This document shows, one piece after another, positions 1 to 6,091 of a stretch of 11,105 bases of DNA. The stretch is taken from positions 1 to 11,105 of the forward strand of contig DOTU01000327.1 in assembly GCA_003520965.1 (NCBI GenBank). The letters run 5' to 3'. Position 1 is the stretch's first letter, and each line of letters begins with the position of its first letter. Source of the DNA: Candidatus Zixiibacteriota bacterium (GTDB lineage Bacteria; Zixibacteria; MSB-5A5; UBA10806). Below the pieces are notes generated by a model, which saw only the letters and a list, made by a program, of their open reading frames with translations, searched no databases and was not told the origin of the DNA. A program made the position numbers and the translations under genes.

Positions 1-614
1 AGCACACCCACCGGTTCGTCGCTCATCTTTGCTTCTAATATTGCCGCGCCCGCCCCATCGGCATAGATCATGCTGTCACGGTCATGGGGATCGGCCACCC
101 GCGAGAGGATTTCAGAACCGATTACCAATGCCTTCCTGGCATCGCCCGATTTGAGATAATAGTTGGCTTGAATCATCGCCTGCAGCCACCCGGGGCAGCC
201 AAACGGTAAATCATAAGCGACTGTTTTTGGATTTTCGATTCTGAGCTTGTGCTTCACTCTCGCGGCCAAACTGGGAACGATATCCGATTTTCTATTGGCG
301 GCTTTGACATCGCCAAAATTATGAGCGACTATTATATAATCGAGGCTTTCCTTGTCGGTCTTCGATGACTCCAGCGCATCACACGCCGCCAGGTAGGCAA
401 TATCGGACGTAACCAGATCATCGGTGACAAATCGTCGCTCGATTATCCCGGTTATCTCCTCGAGCTTTTCGATTATCTCCGCATTCGATTTATCGAATTT
501 CGTCCCATTCGGATCATAGAAGTCACGGCTAAGAAATTGATCGTTCGGTATTTCCCTGGTGGGTATATAGCTTCCCGTTCCCGTAATAATTGATCGAATA
601 ACTTGATTAGCCAT
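1..614 (-). CDS. 3-oxoacyl-ACP synthase III family protein (FabH-like paralogue), 5' part only
   Basis: Reading from the ATG at 614-612 gives 204 codons without a stop before the left edge, so the C-terminal part, including the expected His and Asn of the catalytic triad, lies outside the window. The visible part has thiolase-fold hallmarks: an N-terminal TGTGSYIP strand, ITGIIERR (compare RTGIKERH in the other FabH here), the nucleophile Cys140 in FGCPGWLQ, and YADGAGAAIL near residue 184. Compared with canonical FabH (Cys about 112-114) there are about 26 extra residues before the cysteine, mostly at residues 28-50, a form I recall from Bacteroidota-type enzymes. It probably condenses an acyl starter with malonyl-ACP, but substrate and pathway are not determined. 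An AAGGA lies at 624-628, 9 nt before the ATG. It stands apart from the main fatty-acid operon, on the opposite strand, with its own promoter, which suggests a specialised role rather than housekeeping. Confidence 0.88.
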   Translation of the reverse strand, partial: MANQVIRSIITGTGSYIPTREIPNDQFLSRDFYDPNGTKFDKSNAEIIEKLEEITGIIERRFVTDDLVTSDIAYLAACDALESSKTDKESLDYIIVAHNFGDVKAANRKSDIVPSLAARVKHKLRIENPKTVAYDLPFGCPGWLQAMIQANYYLKSGDARKALVIGSEILSRVADPHDRDSMIYADGAGAAILEAKMSDEPVGV

Positions 615-638
615 CTGCCTTATTCCTTTTCTGTAATA

Positions 639-657
639 TCTTGTTGTATCAACAAGA
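639..657. promoter_or_regulatory. Perfect inverted repeat in the leader of the FabH-like gene (candidate operator)
   Basis: TCTTGTTG and CAACAAGA form a perfect 8-bp inverted repeat around a 3-nt centre (TAT). It lies between the predicted -10 box (669-674) and the ribosome binding site (624-628) of the minus-strand synthase gene, just downstream of the expected transcription start. A dimeric repressor bound here would block transcription. With a 3-nt loop it could also fold as an RNA hairpin. The regulator is unknown, and the site does not resemble the FapR operator as I remember it. Confidence 0.45.
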
Positions 658-668
658 CGTCCGGCCTA

Positions 669-697
669 ATATTAATAAAAATGAATTTATATTTCAA
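669..697 (-). promoter_or_regulatory. Sigma-70-type promoter for the FabH-like gene
   Basis: On the minus strand TTGAAA (697-692) is followed after 17 nt by TAATAT (674-669), giving a near-consensus -35 box with ideal spacing and an acceptable -10 box. Transcription would start near 662 and give a leader of about 48 nt that carries the 639-657 palindrome and the AAGGA ribosome binding site. Confidence 0.5.
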
Positions 698-744
698 GAA
701 ATTATTGATCCATCCAAACGGCGTTGCCTGCCCTTATTCCATTA

Positions 745-793
745 TGTCATTGAGAGGAGGTTCCGATTTTATCTGGACCGACGAAGCGATCTG
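745..793. repeat. Degenerate dispersed intergenic repeat (CATTG-GAGG...GACGAAGCGATCTG type)
   Basis: The segment starts with TGTCATTGAGAGGAGG and ends with CGACGAAGCGATCTG, with an imperfect GGTTCC/GGACC hairpin in the middle. This matches my memory of a short non-coding repeat with CATTGCGAG and GAAGCAATCT ends scattered through many bacterial genomes. Only one copy is visible here, so the assignment rests on recognition rather than internal repetition. The rest of the 615-868 gap holds only the promoter region described separately; I see no protein gene in it. Confidence 0.45.
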
Positions 794-868
794 AATCTAT
801 TTAAAAGAGTGCTCTTGTTAGAAGCATTGCTCTGGGCGGTAAACGCCCTTGTTTGGGTCTTCCGCAAT

Positions 869-901
869 AAAAAAAAGCGCCCGATCATCTTGACCGGACG
901 C
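869..901 (-). terminator. Rho-independent terminator of the FN3-protein gene
   Basis: On the minus strand a 10-bp stem (901-892 with 886-877, including two G-U pairs) with a 5-nt loop (891-887) is followed by eight T residues (876-869). It begins 24 nt after the stop codon of the FN3 gene. This is a strong intrinsic terminator and separates that gene from the FabH-like gene to its left. Confidence 0.9.
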
Positions 902-925
902 CACGAGAGGAACGATAAGAGAGGT

Positions 926-1771
926 TTAACTGAAATCTTCCGATTTCTTGCCCAATTCTCCTGATTCCTTGCCATATATTGAAATCAAATTGTAAGGTTC
1001 AATGTTATCGAGAAACAGCGCGGTCAAATCGGTTATTGCCGATGGTGGAATTATATCCAGTGTTGTGCCGCCGGGTACGTTGGATAGACCGGACCAGTTC
1101 GGGACCTCGTCAGCCGTTTTCATTGCGAAATAATATGTATGCTGCGATTGCAATCCTGTCACCGTAAAATTCTGCTGAGTGCCCGCTACAAGAGGAGCAG
1201 GCTCGCCGGTTACTTGCGTAGCCGACGCCCAATTGGCATCATTAATCGGAGATGTGGAATAACGGATATCATATTGGCTGGCTATTCCTGATGTGCTATC
1301 GTCACCCGGCGATGTCCAGGTTAGCCTGATCGAGGTGCCGGTTGCATTGGATGTTGCCAGAGTTGTGATATTGCTTGGCGGTATCGTTTCGTGATTGGTG
1401 GTCTCAACGGCGACATTCGAAAGCGCAGACCAGTTGGACGCTTCGTCGGCAACCTTAATCGCGAAATAATAGATCGTAGCAGGCTGAAGACTGCTGACCG
1501 TGAAAGCTTCCGCCGTACCGGCCACTGACGGCGCCGGTTCATTGATGACTTGTGTAGCCGATGCCCAGTTGGCATCGTTAATGTTTGACGTGGAAAATCT
1601 GATATCGTACTGACTGGCCGTTCCGGCGCCACCGTCATCGCCCGGCGCAGTCCAATGCAGAGTGACTGAATTTGATGACGTATCACCGGCGGCTACCAGT
1701 CCGGCGTAAGCTGACGGAATGACTCCGATAATACATACAACCATCAGCCCTATTACAACTCGATTTCTCAT
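926..1771 (-). CDS. Secreted protein with two fibronectin type III repeats and a truncated third
   Basis: The 281-residue product starts with a signal peptide (residues 1-23, hydrophobic core about 5-18, likely cut after AYA). I see no lipobox, so it is probably exported as a soluble protein. Two FN3-like repeats follow, about 27-126 and 131-237, offset by 112 residues and very alike: both carry W-T-x-PGDD, ASQYDIR(F/Y)STS, NDANWASATQV, EPAP and YYFA(I/M)K. A third unit begins at IPPSAITDLTA (241-251) but switches to an unrelated 30-residue tail. The start has AAGGAG 5 nt upstream (1777-1782). No transmembrane anchor, enzyme domain or C-terminal sorting domain is visible. FN3 repeats usually act as spacers or adhesive modules on secreted proteins; the specific role is unknown. 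The gene is transcribed alone and ends at a strong terminator. Confidence 0.88.
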   Translation of the reverse strand: MRNRVVIGLMVVCIIGVIPSAYAGLVAAGDTSSNSVTLHWTAPGDDGGAGTASQYDIRFSTSNINDANWASATQVINEPAPSVAGTAEAFTVSSLQPATIYYFAIKVADEASNWSALSNVAVETTNHETIPPSNITTLATSNATGTSIRLTWTSPGDDSTSGIASQYDIRYSTSPINDANWASATQVTGEPAPLVAGTQQNFTVTGLQSQHTYYFAMKTADEVPNWSGLSNVPGGTTLDIIPPSAITDLTALFLDNIEPYNLISIYGKESGELGKKSEDFS

Positions 1772-1782
1772 CTGAACTCCTT

Positions 1783-2173
1783 GCGTTTTTTTTATGGGAT
1801 ATTGCTATTCAAACACCTTGTTTGTTACTTGTCACCCATAACTTACTAAGCAAAATCCAATCCAAATTACACTAAATGATTACAATATGAACCCCAACGA
1901 GTTACGCCGATATGGAAATGGCAAATCGAATTGCATCTGTATTATCTTTGGGAATTTGTTCACTAATTTCACAACCGAAATCGACGTAATATCCTTATAC
2001 TTTTATTATTGCTTAATGCCAATCTATCCATTATGCGGCTTAGTTAAACCAGCAATGATATACTCATGGCCCATTATGATCGTTTGAGTCTGACAAAAAC
2101 GGAAACAATTCACCTATCAATCGATTTTATAATGTCAAAATATGCAATCATTAAAATGCGTATGGGGGTATAA
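1783..2173. other. AT-rich intergenic region between two divergent genes
   Basis: About 390 bases separate the ribosome binding site of the FN3 gene from the start of the response regulator gene. A 66-codon plus-strand frame (1887-2087) has no ribosome binding site and an unlikely composition, so I do not call it. Upstream of the response regulator there is an exact TATAAT at 2128-2133, but no good -35 box lies 16-18 nt before it. I see no strong hairpin, repeat or RNA gene here. Confidence 0.6.
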
Positions 2174-2665
2174 ATGAAACCGGTCGAAATCCTGTTGGTT
2201 GAGGATGATCCGGGGGATGTCAGGTTAACCGCCGAGGCTCTTAAGGAATCCGAATTTCCTTTTCATCTAACAGTTGCCCGGGACGGCGAGGATGCGCTAA
2301 ACCGACTCTATAAAGTCGGTAAGTACTCTAATCAGCCCACGCCCGAACTGGTTTTGCTCGATCTGAACCTGCCCACTATCGGCGGTAGAGATATCCTCAA
2401 GATTATCAAGCACGATAATATTCTAAGCGAGATTCCTATAGTAGTCTTAACAACCTCGCGCGACGAGGAGGATATCAAAGCCTCGTACTATCTTCACGCC
2501 AATTCATTCATCACCAAACCGATAGACCTGGAGCGATTCATTGAAGTCATTAAAATGATTGAAAACTACTGGGTCAATATCGTCAGAATGCCGAAACGTA
2601 ATAACGACAAGCCTGCCGATTCACCGAAAAAAGATATTAAGGTAACAAGCAACTCCAGAAATTAA
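2174..2665 (+). CDS. Single-domain response regulator, CheY/Rcp1-like
   Basis: A 163-residue receiver-domain protein without an output domain. All key receiver residues are present: the acidic pocket Glu10-Asp11-Asp12 (LVEDDPGD), the phospho-acceptor Asp63 (LLDLNLP), the switch Thr93 (VLTTS), Phe112 and Lys115 (FITKP). The VEDDPGDVRLTAEAL start and the Tyr/His-rich loop before the FITKP lysine resemble the Rcp1 family, which takes phosphate from phytochrome-like or hybrid sensor kinases and passes the signal by protein contact. The last 25 or so residues are charged and probably disordered. No kinase gene is adjacent, so its partner is not in this window. The ATG is preceded by a run of five G (2164-2168) as a weak ribosome binding site. 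It appears to be a single-gene transcript, with no strong plus-strand terminator after it. Confidence 0.92.
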   Translation: MKPVEILLVEDDPGDVRLTAEALKESEFPFHLTVARDGEDALNRLYKVGKYSNQPTPELVLLDLNLPTIGGRDILKIIKHDNILSEIPIVVLTTSRDEEDIKASYYLHANSFITKPIDLERFIEVIKMIENYWVNIVRMPKRNNDKPADSPKKDIKVTSNSRN

Positions 2666-2680
2666 CCAGCCAGAGCAGAT

Positions 2681-2713
2681 CGGGTTCCGAGTCCTTTTAG
2701 GACAAGAAACCCG
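2681..2713. other. Interrupted hairpin downstream of the response regulator gene
   Basis: CGGGTT (2681-2686) pairs with AACCCG (2708-2713), and inside it GTCCT (2691-2695) pairs with AGGAC (2699-2703), separated by a 4x4 internal loop. No T-run follows, so it is not a classic terminator. It may protect the 3' end of the response regulator mRNA. Confidence 0.4.
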
Positions 2714-2724
2714 GCAAAATCCCC

Positions 2725-2760
2725 AAAAAGAAAAGGGCCGACTATCCCAAATCGGCCCTT
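2725..2760 (-). terminator. Minus-strand rho-independent terminator with no obvious protein gene
   Basis: A perfect 9-bp stem (2760-2752 with 2741-2733, core TCGGCCC) and a 10-nt loop are followed on the minus strand by TTTTCTTTTT. On the plus strand the hairpin is followed by CAAACC, so it would be a poor terminator for the response regulator. Its orientation implies a minus-strand transcript coming from the right, where no convincing protein gene exists; see the small RNA candidate. Confidence 0.6.
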
Positions 2761-2824
2761 CAAACCGGTATCCCAAACTTGTTTTTAACGTCACGGCTGG
2801 CCGTGATCATTCCTCACATTTCTT
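2725..2824 (-). ncRNA. Candidate small RNA, about 100 nt
   Basis: This is an inference from signals. A minus-strand TATAAT (2836-2831) with a poor -35 box (TTTTTA, 17 nt upstream) would start a transcript near 2824. That transcript would carry a hairpin with complementary TCACGG/CCGTGA arms (2791-2806) and end at the oriented terminator 2760-2725. A 9-nt sequence, TTTGGGATA, occurs twice, once in the terminator loop and once just before it. A 16-codon frame inside starts directly against an AGGA, too close for good initiation. No known RNA family is recognised. Confidence 0.25.
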
Positions 2825-2836
2825 ATAACAATTATA

Positions 2837-3266
2837 TATATGCCGAAGTTTCATAAAAATGTCATAACAGCATAGATTCTTTATCGTGAGATTGCAAGGC
2901 CAGTCGGCTGACCAGACCTATCCCATATCTTCCCGGAATCATCAGGTTTCCAGACTTCTTTTGTGGACGGCGAAATCCTGGTGATCTTCGAAATACACAG
3001 TTATTTGTCTTAAAAATATCATTAACGGAAACAATTCCGGTCATCATGGTTTAAATGATATTAAAACAGATAATAATGAAAAAAGAGAGGTTATTTCGAG
3101 CCAGCCTCATAATGGAGTTACGGAATTGGCTCGTAGAAGCTGCAGGTCAAGAGGAAATAACAGTATCGCCACGGCCCTTAATAGCGTAGATTGGGCTAAA
3201 CTGTTCTCTGTCTTAGTCATCTGAGGGGCAGAATTGGCTTGACACCGTAGGCAGGAGAAATTAATT
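2837..3266. other. Non-coding region ahead of the fatty-acid operon, with inverted repeats
   Basis: No convincing protein gene is visible. A 61-codon minus-strand frame (2862-3047) lacks a ribosome binding site and any recognisable motif. AATATCATT (3015-3023) and AATGATATT (3054-3062) form a perfect 9-bp inverted repeat enclosing a small CGGAA/TTCCG hairpin (3026-3039). A second structured stretch follows at 3090-3161. The operon promoter must lie here or just upstream, but I cannot place it firmly: the only exact TTGACA (3239-3244) has no good -10 box and would start transcription at the start codon. Confidence 0.5.
3090..3161 (+). promoter_or_regulatory. Candidate structured mRNA leader of the fatty-acid operon
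   Basis: GTTATTT (3090-3096) pairs with AAATAAC (3155-3161), and directly next to it CGAGCCA (3097-3103) pairs with TGGCTCG (3127-3133). Both are perfect 7-bp stems, contiguous on the left arm and separated by 21 nt on the right. The structure sits about 105 nt before the first operon gene. It could be a regulatory leader or part of a small RNA. No known riboswitch consensus is recognised. Confidence 0.3.
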
Positions 3267-3785
3267 TTGGGAGCGATGAAGACGGATTTAAGAAACATCA
3301 CCCCCGATGGGTGTGAGTTAAGATTTTCGGAAATAGCCGAAGACCTGGAATTGACTGCCGATGGGTTCGATTTTCCTCAGCCTATCGAGGTTGAGTTGTC
3401 GGCTGCCAAATCGGGCGATGAGATTCTAATGCAAGGCGTGGTCTCAACAGCGGTCGAAATGGAGTGTGCCCGCTGTCTGGAGATCTTTGAAATGGATATC
3501 AATCCCCGGATCCAATTTGTCATTCAACTACTCGATATTAGCGAGCCTCAGCCATCCGAGGATGACGATTTTGTTATCCTGCCCAAAACGACCGGTGAAT
3601 ATGATATCTCGCAGAGGGTTCGAGAGGCGATACTTTTGGAATTGCCGCTGAAGCCGCTTTGTTCCGAGACCTGCAAAGGCCTCTGCCCGATGTGCGGAGT
3701 AAATCTCAATGAGGGCGAATGTGATTGTACCCCGGATAAAACCGACGAAAGATGGGATTCGCTCAAGCAGCTATTTGACCAATAA
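3267..3785 (+). CDS. yceD: YceD family protein (DUF177), first gene of the operon
   Basis: The 172-residue product matches the YceD/DUF177 family, small proteins almost always encoded directly before rpmF and linked in the literature to 23S rRNA accumulation. Visible marks are ECARCLE (Cys67, Cys70), the conserved YDISQRVREAILLELP segment (112-127) and a cysteine cluster CSETCKGLCPMC...CDC (132-154) that could bind zinc, as in many non-proteobacterial members. The start is uncertain. TTG at 3267 has AGGAG (3253-3257) with 9-nt spacing, whereas ATG at 3276 has only GGGAG 2 nt away, which is too close. I choose TTG; ATG would shorten the protein by three residues. The next gene, rpmF, follows after 75 nt. 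Confidence 0.88.
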   Translation: MGAMKTDLRNITPDGCELRFSEIAEDLELTADGFDFPQPIEVELSAAKSGDEILMQGVVSTAVEMECARCLEIFEMDINPRIQFVIQLLDISEPQPSEDDDFVILPKTTGEYDISQRVREAILLELPLKPLCSETCKGLCPMCGVNLNEGECDCTPDKTDERWDSLKQLFDQ

Positions 3786-3860
3786 TAATTTTGAAATATG
3801 AGAACGCTTTTTCCCGCAACGATCGGGCAGGCGTGACATTTTCACAATAAAAGGAGAAGT

Positions 3861-4046
3861 ATGCCACTACCTAAAAGACGTCATTCCAAAACCAGGGGCG
3901 CCAAGAGACGTACGCACTGGAAGCTTTCCAAGCCGAACCTGGTGGAATGCCCGCACTGCCATGAGCCCAGGCTCTCGCATCAGATCTGCCCGCATTGCGG
4001 ATGGTATAAAGGACGCGAAGTAGTAGCCATTACTGAAACAAAGTAA
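3861..4046 (+). CDS. rpmF: Large ribosomal subunit protein bL32
   Basis: A 61-residue basic protein of the usual bL32 length. It has the family start MPLPKRRHSKTRGAKRRTHW and a zinc ribbon made by Cys30, Cys33, Cys43 and Cys46, so this is the zinc-binding (C+) form rather than the cysteine-free paralogue some bacteria switch to under zinc limitation. It is a component of the 50S subunit. AAGGAG (3851-3856) lies 4 nt before the ATG. Its place between yceD and plsX is the classic arrangement that couples ribosome supply with lipid synthesis. plsX starts 12 nt after its stop. Confidence 0.97.
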   Translation: MPLPKRRHSKTRGAKRRTHWKLSKPNLVECPHCHEPRLSHQICPHCGWYKGREVVAITETK

Positions 4047-4058
4047 ATTGAAGGCAGA

Positions 4059-5093
4059 ATGAGAACCCGAATCGCCATAGATGCTATGGGGGGCGATTTC
4101 GCGCCGTTCTCCATCGTAGCCGGAGCCGTACTGGCTCAAAAGGCATACGGTGACAGCGTCGAGCTTTCCTTAGTCGGCGATAAGACCCAGATCGAAGCCG
4201 AGCTTAAAAATCTGAATGCTACGGATCTTCCCATAAAGATCGTCCACAGCACTCAGATTATCGCTATGGGTGACGAGCCGGCCGAATCGGTGCGAAAAAA
4301 ACCAGATTCATCTATAACGGTCGCTTTAGGTCTGCAAAAGAGCGGCCAGAGCCAGGCTTTTATCTCAGCCGGTAATACCGGCGCCTGCATGGCGGCATCG
4401 CTAATAATTTTGGGCAGACTGCCTGCGGTAAATCGTCCCGCGATTGGAGCCTTTTTCCCCACCGAACGCGGCGCAGCGCTGGTATTGGACGTGGGCGCCA
4501 ACTCCGATTGTAAGGCGATCAATCTTTATCAATTCGGGTTGATGGGAGCGATCTATTTCACTCAGATGTTTTCCAATCAGAATCCCCGGGTTGGGCTGCT
4601 TTCTATTGGCGAGGAAAAGTCAAAGGGCAACGAGTTGACTATCGCCTCGCACAAACTACTCTCGGCAGCCGATCTCAATTTCGCGGGCAATATCGAGGGA
4701 CGAGATATACTGAAGGGGAAAGCTGACGTAGTCATCTGCGACGGATTTGTCGGCAACATTATTTTGAAATTCGCAGAATCGATCGATAGCTTTTTGGGAG
4801 AGATTGTCAGACGCCAGGTAAGAGTTAATCTACTGGCGAAAATTGGAGCATTGCTTTTACAACCGGCCTTTAAGGATCTGAAAAAGAATCTCGATAGCGC
4901 GGAATACGGAGGGGCGCCTCTGCTGGGTATCAATGGTGTCTCCATTATTTGCCACGGCGGGTCTTCGCCCAAGGCGATCAAAAACGCCGTAAGGATGGCC
5001 CAGAATATGGTCGAGCGAGACATCAATCGTCTGATCGAAGAGAGGTTGGCCGCCAATGGCTCATACACTCCCTCCGAGGTAAAACAAAAATAA
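4059..5093 (+). CDS. plsX: Phosphate acyltransferase PlsX
   Basis: The 344-residue protein converts acyl-ACP to acyl-phosphate, the donor that PlsY uses to make lysophosphatidic acid; it is a peripheral membrane enzyme. Family motifs are present along its length: IAIDAMGGDFAP at the start, SAGNTGACMA (near residue 103), LDVGANSDCK, IGEEKSKGNE, CDGFVGNIILKF and EYGGAPLLGINGV with HGGSSPKAIKNA near the end. Length is typical. A GAAGG just after the rpmF stop serves as ribosome binding site. The gene stops 4 nt before fabH, so the two are probably translationally coupled. Confidence 0.96.
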   Translation: MRTRIAIDAMGGDFAPFSIVAGAVLAQKAYGDSVELSLVGDKTQIEAELKNLNATDLPIKIVHSTQIIAMGDEPAESVRKKPDSSITVALGLQKSGQSQAFISAGNTGACMAASLIILGRLPAVNRPAIGAFFPTERGAALVLDVGANSDCKAINLYQFGLMGAIYFTQMFSNQNPRVGLLSIGEEKSKGNELTIASHKLLSAADLNFAGNIEGRDILKGKADVVICDGFVGNIILKFAESIDSFLGEIVRRQVRVNLLAKIGALLLQPAFKDLKKNLDSAEYGGAPLLGINGVSIICHGGSSPKAIKNAVRMAQNMVERDINRLIEERLAANGSYTPSEVKQK

Positions 5094-5097
5094 TAAA

Positions 5098-6081
5098 ATG
5101 CAAAAATACATAAGAATCATAGGGACCGGATCGGCAGCCCCAGATCAAATATTGACAAACGTCGACCTTGAAAAAATGGTTGAAACAAGCGATAAATGGA
5201 TTACTGAACGTACCGGAATAAAAGAGCGTCATATTGCGCCCAAGGATAAGGTTGGTTCGGATTATGCCTGTCTGGCCTCCCAAAGGGCAATGCAGATGGC
5301 CGGGGTGACAGCGGATGAGATCGATATGATTATCCTGGGAACGGTTACTCCCGATGCTCCGCTTCCGTCGACAGCTTGTATCCTACAGGATAAACTTGGA
5401 GCTAAAAACGCCGCAGTTATGGATATAGTTGCAGCTTGTTCTGGATTTATTTATGGACTTTCGATCGCCCGCGCATTGATTATGATTGGACAGGTTAAAA
5501 CCGTATTGGTTGTCGGAGTTGAGGTACTCTCGCGGTTTGTTAATTGGTCTGATCGCAATACCTGCGTTCTCTTTGGTGATGGGGCCGGAGCGGCTGTGCT
5601 ACGCGGCTCCGATAAGCCGGGAGGGATTATTAACGCCTATTTGAAAAGCAATGGCTCACTGGCTCATCTTCTGCAAATACCTATGGGCGGCAGCAGGATT
5701 CCGCTTGATGCCTCTAATGTCGGTCATGAGGATCGTTATATAAGGATGAAAGGCTCGGAGGTTTTTAAAGCGGCTGTCAAGGCTATGAGCGAGGCTGCTA
5801 CTAAAATTTTGAAAATCTGCGAACTCGAATCCAAAGATATAAAGCTGATGATTCCTCACCAGGCGAATATCAGAATTATCGAAGCCACCGCCAAGAGACT
5901 TAAATTGCCGATGGATCGAGTTTATGTGAATGTCCACAAGTATGGTAACACATCCGCGGCCTCAATCCCAATAGCTTTGGATGAAGCTGTTCGCGAGGGG
6001 CGGATTAAAAAAGGCGATAAAATTATGCTGGTTGCATTCGGGGCCGGCTTTACATGGGGGGCAACAATCATTGAATGGTAA
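5098..6081 (+). CDS. fabH: 3-oxoacyl-ACP synthase III (KAS III), chain initiation
   Basis: The 327-residue cytosolic enzyme joins acetyl-CoA (or another short acyl-CoA) to malonyl-ACP and so starts each fatty acid. The catalytic triad is complete: Cys114 in AACSGF, His254 in IPHQAN and Asn284 in KYGNTSA. RTGIKERH (38-45), FGDGAGA (159-165) and the C-terminal FGAGFTWGA are also typical, and length matches the family. No good ribosome binding site lies at the usual distance (GAGGT ends 17 nt upstream), so translation probably depends on ribosomes finishing plsX, 4 nt before. Together with the left-hand paralogue, the window encodes two KAS III-type enzymes; this one, in the core operon, is the housekeeping copy. 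Confidence 0.97.
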   Translation: MQKYIRIIGTGSAAPDQILTNVDLEKMVETSDKWITERTGIKERHIAPKDKVGSDYACLASQRAMQMAGVTADEIDMIILGTVTPDAPLPSTACILQDKLGAKNAAVMDIVAACSGFIYGLSIARALIMIGQVKTVLVVGVEVLSRFVNWSDRNTCVLFGDGAGAAVLRGSDKPGGIINAYLKSNGSLAHLLQIPMGGSRIPLDASNVGHEDRYIRMKGSEVFKAAVKAMSEAATKILKICELESKDIKLMIPHQANIRIIEATAKRLKLPMDRVYVNVHKYGNTSAASIPIALDEAVREGRIKKGDKIMLVAFGAGFTWGATIIEW

Positions 6082-6091
6082 AAATAAAAAG

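Noticed and set aside
834..848. GGGCG/CGCCC hairpin as a plus-strand terminator
   Set aside because: Only 5 bp with a broken T-run, and no plus-strand gene precedes it.
641..964. 107-codon plus-strand frame
   Set aside because: It runs through the minus-strand terminator and into the FN3 gene in reverse, has no ribosome binding site, and its Arg/Leu-rich product has no motif.
1887..2087. 66-codon plus-strand frame in the divergent intergenic region
   Set aside because: No ribosome binding site, no family resemblance, and AT-rich composition unlike the surrounding genes.
2791..2806. TCACGG/CCGTGA palindrome as a terminator
   Set aside because: No T-run on either side; at most part of the candidate small RNA.
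2862..3047. 61-codon minus-strand frame
   Set aside because: No Shine-Dalgarno sequence and no recognisable domain. The orphan minus-strand terminator to its left makes transcription possible but not coding.
3122..3241. Short direct repeat GAATTGGCT at 3124-3132 and 3231-3239
   Set aside because: Only nine identical bases with loosely similar flanks; too short to call a duplication.
3239..3267. Exact TTGACA as -35 box of the operon promoter
   Set aside because: The best -10 candidates (around 3261-3267) match only half the consensus, and transcription would start within the start codon region, excluding the AGGAG site from the mRNA.
5981..6091. Upstream extension of fabD by 37 codons
   Set aside because: The extra residues are fabH read in another frame and have no FabD similarity; the conserved FPGQGSQ start sits right after the ATG at 6092.
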